From assembly GCF_021117365.1 (NCBI RefSeq), contig NZ_CP088262.1, forward strand, positions 2,437,001-2,501,000: a stretch of DNA of 64,000 nt, in the 5' to 3' direction. Positions within the stretch are counted from its first letter, which is position 1. Every line of letters starts with the position of its first letter. Shown here one piece after another: positions 57,519 to 64,000 of the stretch. The notes beneath the pieces were generated by a model, which searched no databases, was not told where the DNA came from, and saw only the letters and a program-made list of their open reading frames with translations. The DNA is from Nocardioides sp. cx-173. Lineage in GTDB: Bacteria; Actinomycetota; Actinomycetes; Propionibacteriales; Nocardioidaceae. The position numbers and the translations under genes are program-made.

Positions 57519-58061
57519 TCAGACAACCATGAGCGACGCCAGAGGCAGGTCGCCGATGACGTCGCGGCCACGGAGGAACGAGAGCTCCATCAGCATGGCC
57601 GCCGCCATGGCGGTGCCGCCGCAGCACTCGACCAGCTCGACCGCGGCGCGCGCCGTGCCGCCGGTGGCGAGTACGTCGTCGATGAGCAGCACCCGCTGGC
57701 CGGGGGCGATCGCGTCCTGGTGGATCTCCAGCGTCTCCTCGCCGTACTCCAGCGCGTAGGAGACGGCGTACGTGCTGCGCGGCAGCCGGCCGGCCTTGCG
57801 CACCGGCACGAACCCCACCCCCAGGGCGAGGGCCACGGGGGCGGCCAGGATGAAGCCGCGGGCCTCCATGCCGACCACCTTGTCGACGACGACGTTGCCG
57901 TCGCCGTCACGACCGGCCGCCGCCAGCGCGTCCACGACAGCGGCGAAGCCCTCGGCGTCGTCCAGCAGCGGCGTGATGTCCTTGAACACGACCCCGGGCT
58001 CGGGGAAGTCCGGGACGTCCACGACCAACCGCTCGAGCGCTTCGCGCGCTCGCTCACTCAC
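57519..58061 (-). CDS. apt: Adenine phosphoribosyltransferase
   Basis: This 180-residue enzyme of the type I PRTase fold has the PRPP-binding motif VLLIDDVLATGGTA (about 126-139), a KDITPLLDDAEGF segment near the N-terminus and EARGFILAAPVALAL for the base site. It salvages adenine to AMP with PRPP. It starts with GTG at 58061, 9 bp after the secF stop, and probably belongs to the sec-apt-rel transcript. Confidence 0.95.
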   Translation of the reverse strand: MSERAREALERLVVDVPDFPEPGVVFKDITPLLDDAEGFAAVVDALAAAGRDGDGNVVVDKVVGMEARGFILAAPVALALGVGFVPVRKAGRLPRSTYAVSYALEYGEETLEIHQDAIAPGQRVLLIDDVLATGGTARAAVELVECCGGTAMAAAMLMELSFLRGRDVIGDLPLASLMVV

Positions 58062-58070
58062 GGGCGCGGC

Positions 58071-59297
58071 TCACTTCTTGTCGCGCTTGGACTTCGGCTG
58101 GCGCACCGGCTGCTGGCGCCCCGCGGCGTTGCTCTGCCGGACGGGCTTGCGCACCGCCGGGGCGACGCGGCCCCGGTCGCTGGCCTCGACGGCCCGTGGC
58201 GGCGCCGTGGGCCGCGTCTCGGGCTGGCCCTCGTCGTCGAAGGCCTCGTCGTCGGGATCGTCCATGACCGGCATGTCCTCAACGAACGTCGGCACCGAGG
58301 CGTAGCGGTCAGCCATCGCACGGGCGCGGGCCTTGGCCCGGCGCTCCTGCTCCTTGACGGCCGACTCGCCGGACTTCATGTGCACGAGCACGCGCGGGGC
58401 GAGGAAGACCGAGGAGTAGACGCCGACCGCCATCCCGACGAACTGGGCGAGCGCCAGATCCTGCAGCGAGCTCGCCCCCAGCTGGATGGCGCTGACGTAG
58501 AGGATCGCGCCGATCGGGATGAGGGCCACGATGCCGGTGTTGATCGAGCGCACGAGGGTCTGGTTGACCGCCAGGTTCGCGGCGTCGGCGTAGCTCTGGC
58601 CCTTCTGGAGCCGCTCGTGGGTGTTCTCCCGGATCTTGTCGAACACCACGACGGTGTCGTAGAGCGAGAAGCCGAGGATCGCCAGCAGGCCGGTCACCGC
58701 CGAGGGGGTCACCTGGAAGCCCGAGAGGGCGTAGACCCCGATGGTGATGATGATGTCGTGCGCCAAGGCGACGAAGGCCGCGATCGACATCTTCCACTCG
58801 CGGAAGTACAGGCCGATGAAGATCAGGACCAGGACGAGGAAGACCGCGACACCGAGCGCGGCGCGCTCGGCGACCTCCGCCCCCCAGCTGGCTCCGATCT
58901 CGTCCTGCGCCAGGTCGTTGGCGGGTACGTCGACGACCGTGCGGATCGCCTCGGCGACGGTGTCGGCCTCACCCTGGGTGAGCTCCTCCACCTGGATCAG
59001 CACGCTGTCGCCGGCCGTGGTCGCGGAGGCGGCCTCGGTGCCGTCGACGCCGGAGCCGGCGACGGCGTCACGCAACTCCTCGGCGGTCTCCTGGGTCGCT
59101 CCCCCGGCGATCGGCACGCGGTACTCGGTGCCGCCGGTGAACTCGATGCCGAAGTTGAGCCCGCGCACCACGATCGCCGCGATCGCGAGGAGCACGACGA
59201 CGCCGGTGATGGTGTACCAGAGCGGGCGGCGGTGGACGAAGTCGATCGAGCGGCGACCGTTGTACAGGTCGTTGCCCAGCCGTGAGAACTTGCCCAT
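58071..59297 (-). CDS. secF: Protein translocase subunit SecF
   Basis: This 408-residue RND-like membrane protein has six predicted helices and a periplasmic-side P1-like domain between helices 1 and 2. NDLYNGRRSIDFVHRR and GLNFGIEFTGGTEYRV mark the N-terminus. GFSLYDTVVVFDKIREN is the SecD/F family motif in helix 4-5, and ARSINTGI-type (LVRSINTGIVALIPIG) follows. The C-terminus is long, basic and Pro/Gln-rich (about 330-408). SecDF pulls exported proteins through SecYEG by proton motive force. Its ATG overlaps the secD stop by 1 bp (TGATG). Confidence 0.95.
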   Translation of the reverse strand: MGKFSRLGNDLYNGRRSIDFVHRRPLWYTITGVVVLLAIAAIVVRGLNFGIEFTGGTEYRVPIAGGATQETAEELRDAVAGSGVDGTEAASATTAGDSVLIQVEELTQGEADTVAEAIRTVVDVPANDLAQDEIGASWGAEVAERAALGVAVFLVLVLIFIGLYFREWKMSIAAFVALAHDIIITIGVYALSGFQVTPSAVTGLLAILGFSLYDTVVVFDKIRENTHERLQKGQSYADAANLAVNQTLVRSINTGIVALIPIGAILYVSAIQLGASSLQDLALAQFVGMAVGVYSSVFLAPRVLVHMKSGESAVKEQERRAKARARAMADRYASVPTFVEDMPVMDDPDDEAFDDEGQPETRPTAPPRAVEASDRGRVAPAVRKPVRQSNAAGRQQPVRQPKSKRDKK

Positions 59298-61138
59298 CAG
59301 GCCTTACCTCCGGTCGAGACGCGTGCACGGGAGGGCGCAGGCGTGGGGAGCGCGTCGATGCCGAGGGTCTCCGCGCTCAGGCCCGAGAGCCGGTGGCCGC
59401 TGTTGAAGAACTTGAAGCGGGCCAGCCACGAGATCATCGGCTTGGTGAACCAGAACAGGATCGCCAGGTCGACGATCGTGGAGAGGCCGAGGGCGAAGCC
59501 GAAGCCCTTCACCGCTCCGGTCGCGAAGATGTAGAGCACGGCCGCGGAGAGCAGCGACACGACCTGGGCCGCGAGCCGGGTGACCTTGGCGCGCTTCCAG
59601 CCGGTCTCCACCGCGACCCGCATCGTCTTGCCGTCGCGCATCTCGTCTCGGATGCGCTCGAACAGGATGATGAAGGAGTCGGCGGTGACACCGACCGCGA
59701 TGATCAGTCCCGCGATGCCCGGCAGGGTGAGCGTGAAGCCCGCCGTCTCGCTGAGGAGCAGGACCAGGGCGTAGGTCACCGCGGCAGCGGCGAGCAGCGA
59801 GGCCACCACCACGAGCCCGAGGCCGCGGTAGTAGAGCAGGCAGTAGATCAGCACCAGGCCGAGGCCGAAGGCGCCCGCCGTGAGGCCGGCGCGGAGCTGG
59901 TCGCCGGCGAGCGAGGGACCGATCGTCTGGATCGACGGGTCCTCGAACGAGATCGGCAGCGAGCCGTACTTGAGGCTGGTCGCCAGGCTCGAGGCCTGCG
60001 ACTCGGTGAAGTTGCCGGTGATCTGTGCCGAGCCGTCGGGGATGGTGCTGGTGAACGTCGGCGCCGAGATGACCTCGCCGTCCAGCACGATCGCGAACTG
60101 CTCGACGTCGGGCGTCAGCGTGCTGGACGCCTTCGAGAAGACGTCCTCGCCCTTGCCGCCGATGTCGAGGGTGACGGCGTAGTTGACCGAGTTCTGCGGG
60201 ATCGCGAAGCCGGCGTCCTCGAGGTCCGTCCCGGCGATGACGGCCGGCGACAGCAGGTACTTGATCGAGGGGGTCGCGGGCTGGCTCTTGGTCTCGGCCT
60301 CGGGCTCCGAGCAGGCGACGAGCGGCTTGAGCGGGTCGTCCGACGGCACCTCGGGCAGAGCGGCGGGGGCGCCCTCGACCTTGGAGATCAGGCCGTCCTC
60401 GTTGCACTGGTAGGCGTTGTAGGCCTCGTAGTCGGCCTGCGTGTAGGCGCCGCGCATGAAGGCCACGGCCTGGTCGAGGGGCACGACCGCCCGCTCGTCG
60501 AAGCTCTCCGGCAGCGCGGTCGGCTCGTCGCTCGGGCGCTCGGTGGACGACTCCACGGGAGCGTCGCTCGCCCCCTCGGTGGGTGCCGGGGACTGGCTGG
60601 GCGAGGGCGTCTCGTCCTCGGTCGCGAAGCCGGGGGCGACGCGGTTGCTGCCCGACTGCGTGGCACTGGGCGACGCACTCGGCGAGGCACTGGGCGACGC
60701 ACTGGGCGAGCCGCCGGGGGTGGCGCCCGGGTCGGGCGCCGGCGCCGGCGTACCGGCGGTCGGTGGCGGGCAGCCCTTCGAGTCCGAGCACGCGACCAGA
60801 CGGAACCGCAGCTGCGCCTGACGCTGGACGGTGCCGACCAGGTCGCGCCGGGGGTCACCCGGGATCTCGACCACGATGATGTCGCCACCCTGGGTGACCA
60901 CCTCGGCCTCGGACACGCCCGAGCCGTTGACACGCTGGTCGATGATCTGGCGAGCCTCGTCCAGGTTCTCACCGCTCGGGTCGCCCTTGGCGACCATGGT
61001 GATCCGGGTACCGCCCTGCAGGTCGAGACCCAGCTCGGGCTTCCAGGAGCCGGCGAGCGCCACAAGCCCGTAGAGAAGGGCGGTGCCCAGGAAGAACACC
61101 ACGAGGGTGCGTCCAGGGCGGGCCTGCTTGCGTGCCAT
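59297..61138 (-). CDS. secD: Protein translocase subunit SecD
   Basis: This 613-residue SecD has the first membrane helix after MARKQARPGRTLVVF, the D1 motif ELGLDLQGGTRITMVAK, the P1 head domain and six C-terminal-type helices with GIAGLIIAVGVTADSFIILFERIRDE. An unusually long Ser/Pro/Thr/Ala-rich insert lies at about residues 122-220, including an SPSA repeat (DNA at 60663-60710). Such linkers occur in actinobacterial SecD between transmembrane 1 and the P1 head. The ATG at 61138 is supported by MARKQ; upstream in-frame codons run into yajC. Partner of SecF and YajC. Confidence 0.95.
   Translation of the reverse strand: MARKQARPGRTLVVFFLGTALLYGLVALAGSWKPELGLDLQGGTRITMVAKGDPSGENLDEARQIIDQRVNGSGVSEAEVVTQGGDIIVVEIPGDPRRDLVGTVQRQAQLRFRLVACSDSKGCPPPTAGTPAPAPDPGATPGGSPSASPSASPSASPSATQSGSNRVAPGFATEDETPSPSQSPAPTEGASDAPVESSTERPSDEPTALPESFDERAVVPLDQAVAFMRGAYTQADYEAYNAYQCNEDGLISKVEGAPAALPEVPSDDPLKPLVACSEPEAETKSQPATPSIKYLLSPAVIAGTDLEDAGFAIPQNSVNYAVTLDIGGKGEDVFSKASSTLTPDVEQFAIVLDGEVISAPTFTSTIPDGSAQITGNFTESQASSLATSLKYGSLPISFEDPSIQTIGPSLAGDQLRAGLTAGAFGLGLVLIYCLLYYRGLGLVVVASLLAAAAVTYALVLLLSETAGFTLTLPGIAGLIIAVGVTADSFIILFERIRDEMRDGKTMRVAVETGWKRAKVTRLAAQVVSLLSAAVLYIFATGAVKGFGFALGLSTIVDLAILFWFTKPMISWLARFKFFNSGHRLSGLSAETLGIDALPTPAPSRARVSTGGKA
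60663..60710. repeat. 12 bp tandem repeat in the SecD linker (four units)
   Basis: Four units of GCACTGGGCGAC type (with G/C variants at two positions) lie in tandem on the plus strand. On the coding strand they read Ser-Pro-Ser-Ala repeats of the SecD linker. This length is likely to vary between strains by slippage. Confidence 0.75.
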
Positions 61139-61139
61139 G

Positions 61140-61436
61140 TCAGTTCTCCTCGGGCTCGGGCGGACCGAGCTCCGGCTCAGGGGTGACCACGTTGCCGACC
61201 GCGCCGCGGGCGACGCTGATGACCACACCCGGTGCGATCTCGACGGAGACGCGGTCGTCGTGCAGCTCGCGCAGCGTGCCGAACACGCCGGAGGTGAGCA
61301 TGACCTCGTCCCCTACAGACAACGACGACTGCATGCGCGCGAGTTCCCGCTGCCGGCGAGAGGCCGGTCGGATGACCAGGAGCCAGAAGAGGAGAGCGAT
61401 GCCCACGAGGGGCAAGAGCTGGACGAGCTCGGGCAC
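61140..61436 (-). CDS. yajC: Sec translocase accessory protein YajC
   Basis: This 98-residue protein has one N-terminal membrane helix (LVQLLPLVGIALLFWLLVI), then IRPASRRQRELARMQSSLSVGDEVMLTSGVFGT, the conserved YajC cytoplasmic core. It associates with SecDF-SecYEG. The GTG at 61436 is selected over longer alternatives as upstream residues are not YajC-like. secD begins 1 bp after its stop. ruvB lies upstream on the same strand after 111 bp. Confidence 0.93.
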   Translation of the reverse strand: MPELVQLLPLVGIALLFWLLVIRPASRRQRELARMQSSLSVGDEVMLTSGVFGTLRELHDDRVSVEIAPGVVISVARGAVGNVVTPEPELGPPEPEEN

Positions 61437-61547
61437 GACAAGACCTTCCAACCGATGACGATGAGGGAGAGCAGCCTGCGCGCACCAACCGCAGGGGCAG
61501 ACCGCCCGACGGGAGAGTCTAACCGTGGCAGCACCGCGGACCGCCAA

Positions 61548-62621
61548 TCACTCCTCGAACAGGGGCTCCTCCGCGCCCGGGAACGCGCCGCGCGGTGGGG
61601 TCAGCCCCAGGTGGCGCCAGGCGGCGGGAGTGGCGATCCGGCCACGTGGCGTGCGCGCGAGGAAGCCGTTGCGCACCAGGAACGGCTCGGCCACCTCCTC
61701 GACGGTCTCGCGCTCCTCGCCGACGGCCACCGCGAGCGTGGAGACACCGACGGGACCCCCACCGAAGCGCTGGCACAGCGCGTCGAGGACGGCGCGGTCG
61801 AGGCGGTCCAGGCCCAGCTCGTCGACCTCGTAGAGCTCGAGGGCGGCGCGAGCGACATCGAGGCCGACCACGCCGTCCGCGCGGACCTGGGCGTAGTCCC
61901 GGACGCGGCGCAGCAGGCGGTTGGCGATGCGTGGGGTGCCGCGCGAGCGCGAGGCGATCTCGGCCGAGCCGTCGTCGGTGACGTCGACCCCCAGCAGCCC
62001 CGAGGAGCGCCGCACGATCAGGTCGAGCTCCTCGGGCGCGTAGAACTCCAGGTGCGCGGTGAAGCCGAAGCGGTCGCGCAGCGGCCCCGGCAGGAGCCCG
62101 GCACGGGTGGTCGCGCCGACGAGGGTGAACGGCGGGATCTCGAGCGGGATCGCGGTCGCCCCGGGGCCCTTGCCGATGACGACGTCGACTCGGAAGTCCT
62201 CCATCGCCATGTAGAGCATCTCCTCGGCGGGCCGCGACATCCGGTGGATCTCGTCGACGAACAGGACGTCGCCCTCGTTGAGTCCGGACAGGATCGCGGC
62301 CAGGTCGCCGGCGTGGGTGATCGCGGGCCCGCTGGTCAGCCGCAGCGGCGTCGACATCTCGTGGGCGATGATCATCGCCAGCGTCGTCTTGCCCAGCCCC
62401 GGGGGGCCGGACAGCAGGACGTGGTCGGGGGCGCGCTCGCGCTGGCGGGCCGCCTCGAGCACCAGGCCGAGCTGCTCGCGTACGCGGTGCTGGCCGACGA
62501 CCTCGTCGAGCGATCGGGGTCGCAGCGCCGCCTCGATCACCCGCTCGTCGCCCTCGGCCTCCGCGGCCGTGAGCGAGCGCAGGTACTGCTCCTCGGCGAC
62601 CTCCAGCTCGTCCTCGTGCAC
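61548..62621 (-). CDS. ruvB: Holliday junction branch migration ATPase RuvB
   Basis: This 357-residue AAA+ ATPase has Walker [14 protein letters not shown], Walker [11 protein letters not shown], sensor [18 protein letters not shown] (arginine finger in the final Arg) and the C-terminal winged helix ([22 protein letters not shown] end). It forms hexameric rings that drive branch migration with RuvA. It starts with GTG at 62621 and follows ruvA with 4 bp between stop and start. Order ruvC-ruvA-ruvB is standard. Confidence 0.96.
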   Translation of the reverse strand: MHEDELEVAEEQYLRSLTAAEAEGDERVIEAALRPRSLDEVVGQHRVREQLGLVLEAARQRERAPDHVLLSGPPGLGKTTLAMIIAHEMSTPLRLTSGPAITHAGDLAAILSGLNEGDVLFVDEIHRMSRPAEEMLYMAMEDFRVDVVIGKGPGATAIPLEIPPFTLVGATTRAGLLPGPLRDRFGFTAHLEFYAPEELDLIVRRSSGLLGVDVTDDGSAEIASRSRGTPRIANRLLRRVRDYAQVRADGVVGLDVARAALELYEVDELGLDRLDRAVLDALCQRFGGGPVGVSTLAVAVGEERETVEEVAEPFLVRNGFLARTPRGRIATPAAWRHLGLTPPRGAFPGAEEPLFEE

Positions 62622-62625
62622 CGGC

Positions 62626-63222
62626 TCAGGCCTTGCTCAGCGAGCGCAGCGCGGCGCGCAGCAGCGCGCCCACATCGGGCAGGTCGCCGGCCTCGGGCGC
62701 GACGGTCTCCACCGCCGCATCGGCGTCCTTCGCCGACCAGCCCAGCCCGACCAGGCCCTGGGTGACCTGGTCGCGCCACGGTGCGGCGGCGGCGGCCGGG
62801 CTCGCGGACCGAGCGCCGGTGGGGGCGCCGATGCGGTCCTTGAGCTCGAGGATGATCCGCTGCGCGCCCTTCTGGCCGATGCCGGGCACCCGGGTCAGCG
62901 TCTTGACGTCGTCGGCGGCGATCGCGCGGCGCAGGTCGTCGGGGCTGAGCACGGCGACCATCGCCTGGGCGACCTTGGGGCCGACTCCGGACGCGGTCTG
63001 CACGAGCTCGAACGTCGACTTCTCGTCATCGTCGGCGAATCCGAACAGCGTGAGCGAGTCCTCGCGCACCACCATGCTGGTCGACAGGGTGGCCTGGTGG
63101 CCCGGGCGCAGCGACGCGAGGGTGCCGGGGGTGCACATCAGCTCCAGGCCGACTCCCCCGACCTCGAGCACGGCGCTGGAGACGGTCAGCGCGGCCACCT
63201 GGCCGCGGACGAAGGCGATCAC
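62626..63222 (-). CDS. ruvA: Holliday junction DNA-binding protein RuvA
   Basis: This 198-residue protein has the OB-fold N-terminus [20 protein letters not shown], two helix-hairpin-helix motifs ([20 protein letters not shown] and [19 protein letters not shown]) and the C-terminal RuvB-binding domain ([17 protein letters not shown]). RuvA tetramers hold the junction for RuvB. The GTG start at 63222 overlaps the ruvC stop by 4 bp. Confidence 0.96.
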   Translation of the reverse strand: MIAFVRGQVAALTVSSAVLEVGGVGLELMCTPGTLASLRPGHQATLSTSMVVREDSLTLFGFADDDEKSTFELVQTASGVGPKVAQAMVAVLSPDDLRRAIAADDVKTLTRVPGIGQKGAQRIILELKDRIGAPTGARSASPAAAAAPWRDQVTQGLVGLGWSAKDADAAVETVAPEAGDLPDVGALLRAALRSLSKA

Positions 63223-63782
63223 GCTCTGCTCCTGAAGGTGGGGGCGGTGGCCCGTGGGCGGCGGTTGGCGGCCAGCGCCGCGTCGATGCGCGCCTGTGCG
63301 CCGCCGCGCCAGATGTGGGTGATGGCGAGCGCCAGGGCGTCGGCGGCGTCGGCCGGCTTGGGCAGGGTCTCCAGGCGCAGGATCCGGGTGATCATGGCGC
63401 CCACCTGGGCCTTGTCGGCCCGGCCGTTGCCGGACACCGCCGCCTTGACCTCGCTGGGCGTGTGCAGCGCGACCGGCAGGCCGCGCCGGGCCGCGCAGAC
63501 CAGGGCGATGCCGCTCGCCTGCGCCGTACCCATGATCGTGGAGCTGTCGGAGCGCGCGAACACCCGCTCGACGGCGACCGCGTCGGGGCGGTACTCGTCG
63601 AGCCAGGCGTCGATGCCGCGCTCGATGGTGACCAGCCGCTCGGCCACCGGGAGGTCGCTGGAGGTGCGCACGACGTTGACGTCGACCAGGCTCAGCGGAC
63701 GCCCCACGCTGCCCTCGACCACCCCGATGCCGCATCGGGTCAGCCCCGGGTCGATTCCCAGCACCCGCATGGGCCTGCTCAT
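63219..63782 (-). CDS. ruvC: Holliday junction resolvase RuvC
   Basis: This 187-residue endonuclease of the RNase H fold has the first catalytic Asp in [16 protein letters not shown], Glu in [10 protein letters not shown] and the terminal Asp pair in [14 protein letters not shown]. It cuts Holliday junctions produced by RuvAB. The ATG at 63782 gives an N-terminus four residues longer than the shortest alternative (ATG at 63770). It is first in the ruvCAB unit, with an SOS-type palindrome 17 bp upstream. Confidence 0.96.
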   Translation of the reverse strand: MSRPMRVLGIDPGLTRCGIGVVEGSVGRPLSLVDVNVVRTSSDLPVAERLVTIERGIDAWLDEYRPDAVAVERVFARSDSSTIMGTAQASGIALVCAARRGLPVALHTPSEVKAAVSGNGRADKAQVGAMITRILRLETLPKPADAADALALAITHIWRGGAQARIDAALAANRRPRATAPTFRSRA

Positions 63783-63798
63783 CGCGCCGCCTCTCGTC

Positions 63799-63812
63799 CG
63801 AACACCTGTTCG
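63799..63812. promoter_or_regulatory. LexA (SOS) box upstream of ruvC
   Basis: CGAAC-ACCT-GTTCG is the actinobacterial/Bacillus-type SOS palindrome (CGAACN4GTTCG) without mismatch. It lies 17 bp upstream of the ruvC ATG, so the ruvC-ruvA-ruvB unit should be LexA-repressed and DNA-damage induced. Confidence 0.8.
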
Positions 63813-63870
63813 GAGAACACGCTATCCGCCCACGTCGCGCCCCAGGGTCTCGACACGCCCCCAGACCGCC

Positions 63871-63931
63871 GACCCGTCGCAAACTCGTCCGATTTTCCGC
63901 TGACCCGTCAGAAAGTTTCTGACGGGTCAGC
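63871..63931. repeat. GACCCGTC palindrome element, copy 2
   Basis: A half-element GACCCGTCGCAAACTCG at 63871-63887 is followed after 11 bp by a perfect 33 nt palindrome at 63899-63931 (arms GCTGACCCGTCAGAAA and its complement around one G). Layout and spacing equal copy 1 at 55081-55141. It lies 9 bp downstream of the yebC stop and upstream of the ruvC promoter, so it may separate these units. Confidence 0.82.
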
Positions 63932-63940
63932 GGAATGTGG

Positions 63941-64000
63941 TCAGGACTCGTCGTCGAGGGCGGCCATGACGTCGTCGGGGACGTCGAAGTTGGCGAAGAT
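63941..64000 (-). CDS. yebC: YebC/PmpR family regulator, C-terminal end only
   Basis: The visible 19 codons read IFANFDVPDDVMAALDDES and stop at 63941-63943. This is the usual end of actinobacterial YebC, a transcriptional regulator or translation factor for polyproline stretches, and yebC normally precedes ruvC. The rest lies beyond the window. Confidence 0.8.
   Translation of the reverse strand: MFANFDVPDDVMAALDDES

Overview
The window is high-GC actinobacterial chromosome, with dense coding, many GTG starts and 1-4 bp gene overlaps. Gene order and content point to a steroid-degrading member of the Nocardioidaceae (Nocardioides/Pimelobacter-like); the family is an inference. Housekeeping blocks sit at both ends: clpP1-clpP2, map and recQ on the left, and rel, apt, secF-secD-yajC, ruvB-ruvA-ruvC and the tail of yebC on the right.

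Between them lies much of an aerobic cholesterol/steroid degradation pathway, in blocks recognisable from Mycobacterium tuberculosis. These are: cyp125 and fadA5 (side chain), 3.6-6.2 kb; the KstR2-type rings C/D set (two SDRs, echA20, ipdA, ipdB, ipdC), 8.8-14 kb; hsaA-D-C-B (rings A/B), 16.0-19.7 kb; hsaF-hsaG-hsaE divergent from kstD-hsd4B, 25.5-31 kb; the last side-chain operon (fused chsE1-chsE2, split chsH2, chsH1, ltp2), 36.3-40.9 kb; and a chsE3/fadE34-type dehydrogenase, 52.3-54.4 kb. Seven sites matching the KstR operator (TAGAAC-NN-GTTCTA) lie in the divergent promoters of the KstR-type blocks. One KstR2-like site lies between the SDRs and echA20. The same KstR-type sites also cover an alpha/beta hydrolase, a WS/DGAT-esterase pair, a methyltransferase and a damaged GH16 gene, which suggests extra regulon members.

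Accessory material lies between the blocks. At 6.2-8.8 kb a gene with an AbiEi-like N-terminus and a PD-(D/E)XK-like C-terminus sits inside a symmetric array of palindromes and is split by a 1400 bp IS256-type element. The element has an 8 bp target duplication, and removing it restores the reading frame exactly. Gene-less copies of the palindrome array, with identical internal spacing, occur at 36.2 and 42.0 kb. At 19.8-25.4 kb there is a run of damaged genes (GH16/Ig-like, AraC-type regulator, TetR remnant) plus a DUF222/HNH gene. At 31.0-33.6 kb there is a tandem pair of DUF480-methyltransferase fusions.

A signalling island lies at 44.9-52.3 kb: a receiver protein, a MASE1-PAS histidine kinase, a PAS histidine kinase with a degenerate receiver, a fusion of a pyruvoyl-dependent arginine decarboxylase-like domain to a GNAT-like domain, and a second receiver protein. 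The repeat-flanked nuclease locus and this island are the two least explained parts of the window. No gap between genes exceeds about 300 bp.
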